Positions 38,015 to 46,314 of a stretch of 64,000 nucleotides of DNA are shown in pieces. Below the pieces are notes generated by a model that was given only the letters and a program-made list of their open reading frames with translations, did not search any database and was not told the origin of the DNA. The DNA comes from Parashewanella hymeniacidonis (GTDB lineage Bacteria; Pseudomonadota; Gammaproteobacteria; Enterobacterales; Shewanellaceae). Position numbers and translations under genes: made by a program. Location: NCBI RefSeq assembly GCF_016900895.1, contig NZ_JAFEUN010000003.1, positions 21,143 to 85,142 on the forward strand, written 5' to 3'. Numbering within the stretch: position 1 is the stretch's first letter; each line of letters starts with the position of its first letter.

Positions 38015-38207
38015 AGTTAGTTATGAGATAGAGGGTGCTAAGTACCACAAACTATCATTTGCAATAGATCACCAATTTATCAAAGCGATATGGATTTCCA
38101 ACCAGCCAGCTATATTAGAGGAGCGATATAATTCTGAAGCATATTACTCTTTAATGAGCACTCGTGATTCCGCTGCTGCATTACTATGGGCTTCAAATGT
38201 TAAATAA
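38013..38207 (+). pseudogene. 64-codon open fragment without start codon
   Basis: The frame is open from just after repeat copy 1 to a TAA and reads like a real protein tail (for example AIDHQFIKAIWISNQPAI, then YYSLMSTRDSAAALLWASN). No ATG, GTG or TTG occurs near its beginning. It may be the remainder of a cargo gene whose start was lost. No family recognised. Confidence 0.3.
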
Positions 38208-38363
38208 GCTGATTGATAACTAGTGCGAATAAGATTTTGTAGTTCAGTCTGATGTAACAACTTTCAACTTTTTATAAAACTTCAAATAGTCCTAAGTGGG
38301 ACACAAAGACGGTTTGGCTTGTGCCCCTAAGTCATTTAAATGATCTAGCTTATTATTTGATAT

Positions 38364-39188
38364 TTACAGGGTTACCTTAACATCCTGTTCTTCACCTTTA
38401 CGTATAACTCTTAAAACAGAGTAGATTTGAGAAGGGGGAACCTCCCTTAGTAACTTGACTGCATGACTTACATTCTTGACGTTGACACCATCAATTGAAA
38501 TTAATACATCATTTACTAATACATTTGAATTGAAAGCGGGAGAGTCTTCTACGACAATTTCGACTAGGAGCCCTGTATTTCGTCCTAATGTTGTTCTTTG
38601 CTTTGGAGTCAAATCTCTTAAAGAGATACCAAATTTTGGCTTAAAATTTGATTTTACAAAATATATAGCCTCTTGATCATACCTGCGTTGATGTGTGGTT
38701 ATTGGAATGATTTGTGTATCGTGGGTTGTTGATGTTTCAGTGTATGTACCTGTTATTGTACCACTAGAGATCGAACCGTAATGATTAGTTGTTGTATTAC
38801 TTGGTATAAGTAAAGTATTTGTCGTTGCCTGGGTATTGGTATATTGTGCATTTACAAGAACAACTGTTGCACCAACTATTAAAGCTTGTTTTGCTGCGTT
38901 GCTAGTATCCTCATAAACGCCATTGAATGATGAATAGCCAATTGGTATATATCGTTTGGAACGCAAAATGAGAGTATCTCTAGTCAAATTATTGCTGCTA
39001 AGTATTTTTGGCATCTCTCCTTTGGAAATAAGCTCTACATCTGGTATAGCCTTAATATCCACATATGAGTGATAAAACTGCTTGTAACCACTTTGAGCGC
39101 AACTAACCAGAAACAGAGGGGTTATTAGCAACGTTATAACCTTTATCCATTCTTTCTTCATATTGCATACAAATGCAGCTTTTTTCAT
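38364..39188 (-). CDS. PDZ-domain lipoprotein
   Basis: About 274 residues from ATG 39188. An ATG at 39161 is an alternative, and the longer frame to 39320 would begin inside the 93-bp repeat. A hydrophobic signal ends in lipobox LVSC (SCAQSG). The middle has a low-complexity Thr/Asn-rich stretch. The C-terminal PDZ domain (~190-274) reads FGISLRDLTPKQRTTLG, then GLLVEIVVEDSPAFNSNV and VLISIDGVNVKNV. No protease domain is attached, so it probably binds peptides or anchors partners at the envelope. Function in the cargo is unknown. Confidence 0.75.
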   Translation of the reverse strand: MKKAAFVCNMKKEWIKVITLLITPLFLVSCAQSGYKQFYHSYVDIKAIPDVELISKGEMPKILSSNNLTRDTLILRSKRYIPIGYSSFNGVYEDTSNAAKQALIVGATVVLVNAQYTNTQATTNTLLIPSNTTTNHYGSISSGTITGTYTETSTTHDTQIIPITTHQRRYDQEAIYFVKSNFKPKFGISLRDLTPKQRTTLGRNTGLLVEIVVEDSPAFNSNVLVNDVLISIDGVNVKNVSHAVKLLREVPPSQIYSVLRVIRKGEEQDVKVTL

Positions 39189-39261
39189 ATTTACTATTCT
39201 CTTTTTGGCTGAAAGATGCAGCCGTATTTCAAACTTTTTAATACTATTAAATTTGATTGTT

Positions 39262-39354
39262 AGCCCATAATTATGCCAAACAATAAAGTCGTAAAGTGTG
39301 AGATGCATTTGTTTATGCAATTTAGATATTAATTAATATAGATAAGGAATAAAT
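39262..39354 (+). repeat. 93-bp direct repeat, copy 2
   Basis: Matches copy 1 (37922-38014) at about 90% of positions, including the TGCAT-N6-ATGCA arms and the AAGGAATAAA end. It lies immediately upstream of the 122-residue rightward gene. The two copies flank the PDZ gene, suggesting a duplication or a recombination scar. Confidence 0.75.
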
Positions 39355-39385
39355 TGGCAATTAAAAAATAGAGGCATTAGAGTAT

Positions 39386-39754
39386 ATGGGGTTTGGTGTA
39401 AATAATGATCCTGAGAAAGTATTTAAAGATACGCTAGCAAGGCATAATGATTCAGTCCAGAAAGATAAAGAGTTTAAACAGCTAGTTAATGACTTGTCTC
39501 CTTTGAAGTTTAGAACCAGCAAAGAGTTATCTGCATACATTGTCCAGAATAATTTAGGTCATCACTATCCTAATATTTCTGGTGTGCTCGATATGAGTAA
39601 TGGCGAAGATTCATGGAAGTATGAAGGCGGGTTTCCGCCAGATATTTATCGTAGGCTTTGCATTGAGTTAAAACTGGAAAGCCAGCACAGCTTAGCGAGA
39701 CCTGGCAGTTTTAAATCGTACAACCAATTAAGTAAAGAAGACGATTTGTTTTAA
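39386..39754 (+). CDS. hypothetical cargo protein, 122 residues
   Basis: No family recognised. A charged, soluble protein with no signal peptide. The second half (NGEDSWKYEGGFPPDIYRRL) has a pattern seen in small HTH-less accessory proteins but gives no firm clue. It starts with ATG 32 bp after repeat copy 2 and is followed after 24 bp by another small gene in the same direction, so the two form a unit upstream of the tnsD-like gene. Real gene judged by length, spacing and codon use like its neighbours. Confidence 0.55.
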   Translation: MGFGVNNDPEKVFKDTLARHNDSVQKDKEFKQLVNDLSPLKFRTSKELSAYIVQNNLGHHYPNISGVLDMSNGEDSWKYEGGFPPDIYRRLCIELKLESQHSLARPGSFKSYNQLSKEDDLF

Positions 39755-39778
39755 TTAAAAGCCATAAGAGATTAAAAG

Positions 39779-40186
39779 TTGAAACTTACAGGAAATACAC
39801 CGATAGAGCGTAAACGCAATTTAGCACACATTGTTATAGAACACTTATTGGCGCTCAATATCAAGGCCAAGCTTATTGAAAATCATAGAAACTCAATTGG
39901 ACACACTGCAAGATTTTTGATTGATAGCGATATTGGCTTAATACATTTGACGGCTACAGGAAATAAAGCACCTAACTCATCAATAGCCGTCGCAGAATTT
40001 AAAACTGGTAATCAAGACTACCTTGCTGACATCAAGTATATCGCTTATGGCTGGAATACTGCTGATGACCAAACAGTCTTAGCTTTTGTTAAGTCTAAGG
40101 ATGTTGGAGGGCATAAAAGGCTTTCAAAAGGTAAGATTATTGAGTTGAGTGATAAGAAATTGAGTACTGATCATTTATGCCAATAG
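39779..40186 (+). CDS. hypothetical cargo protein, 135 residues
   Basis: Starts with TTG after AGATTAAAAG; no strong ribosome site. No family recognised. The fold looks alpha/beta, with an N-terminal helix pair (NLAHIVIEHLLALNIKAKLI) and a strand-rich centre containing AVAEFKTGNQDYLADIKYIA. The acidic and lysine residues there loosely recall restriction-endonuclease-like folds, but the motif is not convincing. Second gene of a pair between the PDZ gene and tnsD. Confidence 0.5.
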   Translation: MKLTGNTPIERKRNLAHIVIEHLLALNIKAKLIENHRNSIGHTARFLIDSDIGLIHLTATGNKAPNSSIAVAEFKTGNQDYLADIKYIAYGWNTADDQTVLAFVKSKDVGGHKRLSKGKIIELSDKKLSTDHLCQ

Positions 40187-40512
40187 TTTTTTATAAGACC
40201 TGAATCGATAACGACTGAGGTCTTTTGTAGGGTATTTATGAATCAAAGGTTTCTATCACATGGAAAAACCATAGCGGCCTATTCTGAATTGATGTGCATC
40301 AACATTACAAATAACAACCTTTATAATTTTAAAGTCTAAATTCAGGTTCACTTTTACCGGAATACGCACTTTATTACAAAAATATCGCAAACATCTATCG
40401 AACAATACCCCAGATTAAACCTTAACCATTGATTAATATAAATTAATCTTAATTGAATAATTAACTATTTTTTGTATTAATTAGTTATCAATATTAATTA
40501 TCTGATACTTTA
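40187..40512. other. AT-rich region upstream of the tnsD-like gene
   Basis: 326 bp with no credible gene. The last ~90 bases before the TTG start of tnsD are very AT-rich with repeated TTAAT/ATTAA motifs and a weak TAACTA-N14-TAGTTA pair (40462-40487). The tnsD promoter is expected here, but no unique -35/-10 pair stands out. Confidence 0.5.
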
Positions 40513-42279
40513 TTGAAACTCCTCAATCGCTTGTACCTCCACCCCAATGAGCTTCTCCCTTGCTACCTGCATCGATTAGCCAACGCAAACGGCTATCGCA
40601 ACATTCAAACTTTGATGAAGAATTTAGGTGAAGAACTTATCAACACAAGGGTTCCAAGTAAGCGTTTATTTTTTGGTGAGTTTGATACTGACAAACTTTC
40701 ATATCTAGTGAACTTAGAGCCTAACCAAATAACTCAACATCGCTTATCAAATACTGCCGCAACTAGAATCAAATACAAACAGCAAGAGTACTTAATGAAG
40801 CTGATAGACTTTACGTATCTGAGAATTTGTCCTACCTGTTACCAAAATTCTGGTGAATTAAACCTTCTCAATTCATTGAAGTTCAAAACCTATTGTAGTA
40901 AACATCGCTGTAGGATGATCTCTGTTGACAATGAGACAGGAAAAAGATTCAGCTGGAGTACACATTACCTCAGAAAAAAGATAAATTACATAAAAGATAA
41001 CACTCCTCATAACCACACTTGTGAAGCTGAGATAACGATAAATACTCACATTGATGGACTATGGCAAAACAAGTCACCTAAAACTTATCCTTGTGTTGAA
41101 GGTTTCAACATCGCTGAATTTTTAGATATCGTCTCGTTCCTCTCACGCTTTCATTATCGAGCATATCCATCAAATACAAAAAATAAAAATCAGTATTTAG
41201 CAGCCCACTGGTATTTGAAAGATTGGCCTAAGTCGTATTTCAATCTTCTTGAGCACTTTCAAAATAACCCAATGAGTAATAAGCGCTTAACGGGAATTAG
41301 GAAGTGCTATCGTGATTTATACGACGAACTTTATGCCAAAAGTAATCAGGTTTCCGAAGGGTATACTTGGCTTAGAAAGTACTTTGAAAGCTATATCGAA
41401 ACACATTTCGCTAATGGCGTAATTTCAACTTCGTCAAAATGGATAGCTGCTAATACAATTGCATCAGCTGAATACATTAATGAAAAAACAGCTTGCCAAT
41501 TTTTGTCAGTCCCAAAGACCAAGCTTAGCATTTTTATTCGTGAGGGATTTATCCAGCCTTATGAATCATCAGTAAACGGTAATTGTGTTTTTAAACGTAG
41601 CGAGATGGATACTCTCCGAAAGCGGCTAACTAAATGTCTCAGTCTTACAGAAGCTTCCAGCCTATTACAAATTAGTCAATTTCGCCTCAGAACTCTTATT
41701 AGATCAAACATCATCACACCACTTCTTCAGCCATCTGAAACCAGCAGAGATTGGCTGATAGAAGAAAATGAACTTATTAAACTAGTAAAACAATTGAAAC
41801 AAAGAGCTTCGTTAATAGATACTGGAAAAGGACGTGAGAGTAGTTATAAGCAATTTTCTTTACGAGGAGATAACTTTGCATCTGTCATCTGCAAGATGCT
41901 GTCTGGTAGGCTTAGCTTCACTTTAAGCCAATCAAAAAGCTCACCTCTTTCCTTTCAACAATTCACACCAATGCTTTCAATTGAAGATCCTGAAGATGAA
42001 TTACACCTAACACCAAGTGATGCTTGCAAAAAGCTAGGGATAAACAAAAACGTTATTTACGATTTCATAAAAAGAGGCTTTGTAAAAGGCGTCAAACTAA
42101 AAGTGAATCGTACGACAAGACCTGTGCTTCATATCACAGCTACAAGCATTAAAGAATTTCAAGCCCGATATTATCTTCGACATCAACTAAAAGGTAAGCC
42201 GCTGCAAGACTATGAGCTTATTTCAGGGACAAGTGTGGATGATGGTATTATTAACTTATACACCAATAAACTTAATTAA
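40513..42279 (+). CDS. tnsD: TnsD-like target-site selector (second TniQ-family protein)
   Basis: 588 residues from a TTG start. The N terminus matches the element's own TniQ (PCYLHRLANANGY versus SYLLRLANANGF), identifying the TniQ domain, with a zinc-binding pattern CPTC...YCSKHRC (~113-140). The C-terminal half has three helix-turn-helix-like units (TACQFLSVPKTKLSIFIREG ~333, SLTEASSLLQISQFRLRTLI ~377, LTPSDACKKLGINKNVIYDF ~497), more DNA-binding surface than Cascade-bound TniQ needs. TnsD proteins recognise a fixed chromosomal site and recruit TnsC. Because neither spacer matches parE, I infer that this protein reads the parE 3' end. It converges on the CRISPR array. Confidence 0.82.
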   Translation: MKLLNRLYLHPNELLPCYLHRLANANGYRNIQTLMKNLGEELINTRVPSKRLFFGEFDTDKLSYLVNLEPNQITQHRLSNTAATRIKYKQQEYLMKLIDFTYLRICPTCYQNSGELNLLNSLKFKTYCSKHRCRMISVDNETGKRFSWSTHYLRKKINYIKDNTPHNHTCEAEITINTHIDGLWQNKSPKTYPCVEGFNIAEFLDIVSFLSRFHYRAYPSNTKNKNQYLAAHWYLKDWPKSYFNLLEHFQNNPMSNKRLTGIRKCYRDLYDELYAKSNQVSEGYTWLRKYFESYIETHFANGVISTSSKWIAANTIASAEYINEKTACQFLSVPKTKLSIFIREGFIQPYESSVNGNCVFKRSEMDTLRKRLTKCLSLTEASSLLQISQFRLRTLIRSNIITPLLQPSETSRDWLIEENELIKLVKQLKQRASLIDTGKGRESSYKQFSLRGDNFASVICKMLSGRLSFTLSQSKSSPLSFQQFTPMLSIEDPEDELHLTPSDACKKLGINKNVIYDFIKRGFVKGVKLKVNRTTRPVLHITATSIKEFQARYYLRHQLKGKPLQDYELISGTSVDDGIINLYTNKLN

Positions 42280-42283
42280 ATAA

Positions 42284-42318
42284 TAAGCTGTTGAGCTAAG
42301 AAAAGCTTCAACAGCTTA
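42284..42318. terminator. hairpin between tnsD and the CRISPR array
   Basis: Perfect 11-base arms (TAAGCTGTTGA/TCAACAGCTTA), plus an inner GCT/AGC pair, begin 5 bp past the tnsD stop. It probably ends both the rightward tnsD transcript and the leftward pre-crRNA. T-runs are short on both strands. Confidence 0.65.
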
Positions 42319-42375
42319 TAGGTCAAGCAACTAACTAATTTTCAACAATACATTAATCAGGCATTGTGATTGTGT

Positions 42376-42523
42376 ATTTTTAGCTACCTGTGCGGTAGGT
42401 TACACTTACAACCAGCAACTTGAGCACCTACTAACATTTTCGGCTACCTGTGCGGTAGGTTACTATGGATGACAGCGAAAACATGCTGAGCGATTATTTT
42501 CGGCTACCTGTGCGGTAGGTTAC
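42376..42523 (-). CRISPR. type I-F3 mini CRISPR array, 3 repeats and 2 spacers
   Basis: Repeats of 28 bases at 42376-42403, 42436-42463 and 42496-42523; spacers of 32 bases at 42404-42435 and 42464-42495. Read on the minus strand, the repeat begins GTAACCTACC and contains the stem CTACC-GCACA-GGTAG, the Cas6f-type hairpin with A-T pairs where common I-F repeats have G-C (CTGCC...GGCAG). The repeat furthest from cas6f differs at two positions at its 3' end (GCTAAAAAT for GCCGAAAAT). Transcription follows cas6f. Neither spacer matches parE or other parts of the window by eye. Confidence 0.95.
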
Positions 42524-42646
42524 AAGAAAAAATACAGTAAAAGCCCATACTTCTCTGACTGTTACAATGATTCCTACAAAAGCACCCATCTATTTTCACC
42601 ATAGATTAACCTCCTGATATTTAAGTGCATTTAACTCTCGTAGAAA
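42524..42646 (-). promoter_or_regulatory. leader region between cas6f and the CRISPR array
   Basis: 123 bp between the cas6f stop and the first repeat. Moderately AT-rich, with no ORF. It is the expected leader; no distinct promoter seen, so the array may be read from the cas operon. Confidence 0.5.
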
Positions 42647-43246
42647 TTAATGGTCGAAACTTAGATCTGGTACGGTTCCCATTATTAACTGATTAGAACC
42701 GAGCCCGTAGTGACTAAAATCACATTTCACCTCTTTTACTCCTTCCACTTTTTCAATATATAACGGAAAGGAACGCCTCGAACTTTGACTAATCAAAATT
42801 AATTTATGAAATAAACCGAAGCTTCTGTCTTTATATTCATGCTGAGGTTGGTATTCTCGACCTGATCTTTTCGCCCGCAATACACAACGCTCGATTCGCC
42901 TCTTCCTTTCAGCTAGCGTAAGCTTGGCAATACCATTATTTCTGATGTATTGAACCTCTGTTACTTCAATTGGGACTTGTTTTAGCTCAGAAATGGTTAT
43001 CACACTTTCTTCTTCCATCACTCTGAAATCAAAGTGTTTACTAAGCTTTAAGAGTTTATCTTCATCTTTCGAAATAAAAGCAATGCTTTGCCCTACATCC
43101 GAACCGTTCCAATCTGGAAAAGACACCCCAATTGAAGAGCATTTATCTCGACTAACAGTACCATGTAGAATTGAGATACAATGTGCTGCAATCAAATTAT
43201 TTGAGGCACGCTTAGGCAGGTAGTTAATCTCAAAAAAGTAACGCAA
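42647..43246 (-). CDS. cas6f: Cas6f (Csy4) CRISPR RNA endoribonuclease
   Basis: 199 residues. It shares clear landmarks with Csy4: the N-terminal catalytic-type histidine in SILHGTVS (His28, compared with His29 in the Pseudomonas enzyme), the GVSFPDW stretch, an arginine-rich helix (LAERKRRIERCVLRAKRSGR, ~109-128) that grips the repeat hairpin, and YGLGS near the C terminus. It cuts pre-crRNA 3' of the repeat stem and stays bound as part of Cascade. It follows cas7f by 2 bp and is the last cas gene before the array. Confidence 0.93.
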   Translation of the reverse strand: MRYFFEINYLPKRASNNLIAAHCISILHGTVSRDKCSSIGVSFPDWNGSDVGQSIAFISKDEDKLLKLSKHFDFRVMEEESVITISELKQVPIEVTEVQYIRNNGIAKLTLAERKRRIERCVLRAKRSGREYQPQHEYKDRSFGLFHKLILISQSSRRSFPLYIEKVEGVKEVKCDFSHYGLGSNQLIMGTVPDLSFDH

Positions 43247-43248
43247 TA

Positions 43249-44310
43249 CTACTTATCCTCTTTGTCACTTTTACGATTAAGTACAGCGCCCTTAACTAAT
43301 ATCGCCATAACAAAATGAATTTCTTGTGATATTGGATTATCCCCTAATTGATTATCTTTTAAAAGCTGAATGTAATCGGGAACATTCGGTAAAAGGGCAT
43401 AAATATCATTTTTCAATTGAGGTGTTCTAAATGCTAGATGTTGATATTTATCGGCACCGTATTCACTTACCCTAAGTGGCTCTCCAACACTGCACCAGTC
43501 ATCAATGAGCTGTATTCCTGCACCAACTTTTGCTTTACGCAGACACACCGTTACTTGATCATTTGCTAGAGTAGTTTTAGCGAACTCGATTTCTTTACTT
43601 ATCTTACGTTTTTTACCTTCCTGACGTTTACTTTCAGGCGGCACAAGTTGACTGGGAAGAACCTCTTGAAGTACCTCAACGTCTATATATGCAGCCACAT
43701 TTAGAATGCAAACACCTTTTGAGCAGAACGAGTTAGCAATAAGTTCCGTTAGCGTTGATAGCTCACTTTGGTATTCATCCCAACCTTCATCCCAATCAAT
43801 ATTCTGAGCATTTTTAACTTTTACTAAAAGCTGACCACACCGCTTGATTACAACGGTTACTGACTCAGATTCAATATTTTCCCAGAGCCAAGCGCCTCGC
43901 AAAAGATTTTTGGCATATCGTTTAGCAAGCTCATAATAACCACCCTTTTCGGCATACATTGCTGCTAGCTCTTTGAGGTATTCTCTAACGATTGGATCGT
44001 CACATGCGTTTGGTTTTAGACTTTTGGATAGAATTTTTATGGAAAATTCGCAGAGTAACTGCTTAGTTCCAAAATGAACACAACAGTATGGTGACGGATG
44101 AAGCTCTGTCCTCCCAAGATGGTAAGCCGTTACATCTTGTGCTAGAACACCTTGCTTAAAGTACCCCTCAGTAAAACTTGATGCGCTTGAATTCGCAATG
44201 TGGTGTCGAATCTCAACCGGTCTAATATCTCCGTTAGACATAACACATGAAAAGGTAGCGTCACTCGTTCTCAGAGAGCCTCTATAACTAAGACTAAGAG
44301 GAATGTCCAT
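43249..44310 (-). CDS. cas7f: Cas7f (Csy3) Cascade backbone
   Basis: 353 residues, usual for I-F3 Cas7. Visible family stretches are PLSLSYRGSLRTSDATF at the N terminus, LHPSPYCCVHFGTKQLL (~115), LLRGAWLWEN (~147) and VSEYGADKYQHLAFR near 290. Six copies polymerise along the crRNA spacer, and in CASTs the end copies hold the TniQ dimer. It lies 9 bp after cas8/5f in the operon. Confidence 0.93.
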   Translation of the reverse strand: MDIPLSLSYRGSLRTSDATFSCVMSNGDIRPVEIRHHIANSSASSFTEGYFKQGVLAQDVTAYHLGRTELHPSPYCCVHFGTKQLLCEFSIKILSKSLKPNACDDPIVREYLKELAAMYAEKGGYYELAKRYAKNLLRGAWLWENIESESVTVVIKRCGQLLVKVKNAQNIDWDEGWDEYQSELSTLTELIANSFCSKGVCILNVAAYIDVEVLQEVLPSQLVPPESKRQEGKKRKISKEIEFAKTTLANDQVTVCLRKAKVGAGIQLIDDWCSVGEPLRVSEYGADKYQHLAFRTPQLKNDIYALLPNVPDYIQLLKDNQLGDNPISQEIHFVMAILVKGAVLNRKSDKEDK

Positions 44311-44319
44311 GATCTATTC

Positions 44320-46314
44320 CTATGTATTATTCATAATCAGTGAAGTATCTGATACTTCAAAGCTCCAAAACGCATCGCTTAAAAAGCTTTCAATCCCTTC
44401 ATAGCAAACATCAACTTGATTCACACAGCGTATGAGCCCTAAAACTGACTCAGCAAAGCAATGCTTCGAACATATGGCTCCTTTTCTAGACTTTGGTTTT
44501 TCTAAAAAGGCATAACCGATATGAGCTGGCTTTAATGAAAAATTATCTTTTAGTAAGACTGACATTTCATCTAAGTTTTTAGGCTTTAATGTTGTAGGGT
44601 ATAACCAACACCCTGCATGAGGTAAAGTTTCGATTGATTTATATAGCTTTTCTGAATCTGCCGTTAAGATATAATTTTTATCTGTAATTCCCTCACCAAA
44701 ATCAATTTCACCCCCCATAATTCGATCTGGAACGGCATTAAGAAAAGGTTCATTATTATCCAATATATGCGGACTGTCTTTAACCACTTTGAGCTTTATC
44801 ACCAAATCAAATTTCATTGTGCTTTTGGATAGATCAATAAGGGCAGGCCTTTGAGGAGTGTATTTGCCATTAACTTTTACAATGCGATCAAATTCAGGTA
44901 GTGAAGTTTCTGAAGCCAATTCATATGAATGCACAAAGAGTGCAACTTCATAAGGTTGAGCCTCCTGACCGAGACATTCATTTAAGTTCATCTCAAATTC
45001 TTGAGTAAAGCCAGCCAATGCGATTATGGAAGGCATTCCCCACAAGTATTGGTTACTCATCGTATTTACACCTTCTGCAACCAACCCCTTAAGATGTAGA
45101 TAAATAACAGGGCTAGCATCTTTAGCTATAGGCTTCTCAGGATGTTTAACCACATATTGAATTTGTGACTTTAAGACTTTTAGTAGTTTAGGGTGATAAG
45201 CAAAAACTTCTGTTTTTTGAGATTGACTTAACTGGCTATGTAAAAGGTTACTGAGTTCACTGATAAACTGATTTATATCATCAGATTTTTTATCGCGAAT
45301 GAACTTAAAAATCCACAGGTGAAGTAATCTTCTAATGCACATGATAGCACTAATACGTGCAAGCCTTTTCAATCGTAAGGTTGAATAAGGGCGAGTAAAT
45401 ACAAACTCTCTCAAAGCATTTATAAACTTAGTTGACTGAAAATATTTGAAATAAAGAACGCTATCGTTTGCCAGGTTAATAGGCTCGGATGATTTTACAT
45501 TCCTTGTATTAGGGTAATAGCTTAGAACCTTGAACCGTCCTCCTAATCGAGTCATAAAACTACCAGCATTTGTCATTCGAGGATGACTAATTGTTCTACA
45601 TTTAAATGCATTAGAACAGCATAGCTTTTGAAGCTGTGAGCTTAATGCATGACTGATAACAGGTGTTACTGCAATAAATTCGTTTTTATGTTTGAACCTC
45701 AGTTGAATAGTTTTACATACCTTTTCAGGCATGGTTGGAGAGAGAGATTTGTTGAGGTGGTGTTTGAGCTCTTCAAGTGATTCTTCTGGTAGACCTAGTT
45801 TTATTAGATTGTTTAACCACAACGGTTCATTTTGGCAAATCAACTCAGCAAGGAAAGTAACTTTTTTCTTCCAGACAAATTCTGTGATAAGGGGTAAAAC
45901 CTTAGACACACAATTTCCATTATTTGCATATCCAAAACTAACGCAATTGATAACACTACTACTGCAAATACCTTGAACGTTACGCTCAATAACTGATGCT
46001 CTAATAACTTGATCTTTAATTCGAATATCTGGAAATTTAGCATTGTGAGTATGAAAAAATTTCGATTCAGAAACAGCTTTTGAAAAAAGCTCTTCATCCT
46101 TTATAAAATTTGATGCTAATGTTGAGTCTAGTAGATCAACAGTACGGCTTGTTGAGTACCCCAAGTTTAATAGTATTACGCAAAATTGCTGTTCATAACC
46201 ATCTACTGATAATGGTTCATTACTTGGTCTAAGGCGCTCCCTTATTTCCCTATTTCGTTCATTTTTATTATTAATTGATAGCAAACTTGATAGTTCTATC
46301 AACATACTCACCAC
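44320..46314 (-). CDS. cas8/5f: Cas8f-Cas5f fusion protein
   Basis: 664 residues. In canonical I-F systems Cas8f (Csy1) and Cas5f (Csy2) are separate; one ~650-residue chain at this position, beside tniQ, is the defining I-F3 arrangement. It caps the crRNA 5' handle and reads the PAM. The end NGKYTPQRPALIDLSKSTMKF and AGCWLYPTTLKPKNLDEM resemble the Csy2-type part. The start overlaps the end of tniQ by 7 bp, indicating translational coupling. Nuclease-linked cas3 is absent, so target binding leads to transposition rather than cleavage. Confidence 0.9.
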   Translation of the reverse strand: MVSMLIELSSLLSINNKNERNREIRERLRPSNEPLSVDGYEQQFCVILLNLGYSTSRTVDLLDSTLASNFIKDEELFSKAVSESKFFHTHNAKFPDIRIKDQVIRASVIERNVQGICSSSVINCVSFGYANNGNCVSKVLPLITEFVWKKKVTFLAELICQNEPLWLNNLIKLGLPEESLEELKHHLNKSLSPTMPEKVCKTIQLRFKHKNEFIAVTPVISHALSSQLQKLCCSNAFKCRTISHPRMTNAGSFMTRLGGRFKVLSYYPNTRNVKSSEPINLANDSVLYFKYFQSTKFINALREFVFTRPYSTLRLKRLARISAIMCIRRLLHLWIFKFIRDKKSDDINQFISELSNLLHSQLSQSQKTEVFAYHPKLLKVLKSQIQYVVKHPEKPIAKDASPVIYLHLKGLVAEGVNTMSNQYLWGMPSIIALAGFTQEFEMNLNECLGQEAQPYEVALFVHSYELASETSLPEFDRIVKVNGKYTPQRPALIDLSKSTMKFDLVIKLKVVKDSPHILDNNEPFLNAVPDRIMGGEIDFGEGITDKNYILTADSEKLYKSIETLPHAGCWLYPTTLKPKNLDEMSVLLKDNFSLKPAHIGYAFLEKPKSRKGAICSKHCFAESVLGLIRCVNQVDVCYEGIESFLSDAFWSFEVSDTSLIMNNT

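Larger units (their letters stand above)
37759..38363. other. intergenic region between hsdM and the PDZ lipoprotein gene
   Basis: 605 bp without a clear complete gene. It holds the presumed hsdM promoter (AT-rich, 37760-37900), one copy of a 93-bp repeat (37922-38014), a 64-codon open fragment without a start codon (38013-38207), and a loose inverted repeat (GGGACACAA...TTGTGCCCC, about 38298-38327) that could end the PDZ gene's transcript. Confidence 0.6.

Noticed and set aside
38298..38327. Inverted repeat GGGACACAA...TTGTGCCCC as a firm terminator
   Set aside because: The arms are imperfect and no clear T-run follows on the minus strand; mentioned only as part of the intergenic region.
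40459..40488. Operator-like TAACTA/TAGTTA pair before tnsD
   Set aside because: Only 6-base arms in a very AT-rich region where such pairs occur by chance.
42316..42375. A possible third spacer plus an atypical repeat beyond the distal CRISPR repeat
   Set aside because: The next 32 bases and the following 28 bases were read on the minus strand; no CTACC/GGTAG-type stem or repeat resemblance was found, and the region runs into the tnsD terminator hairpin.
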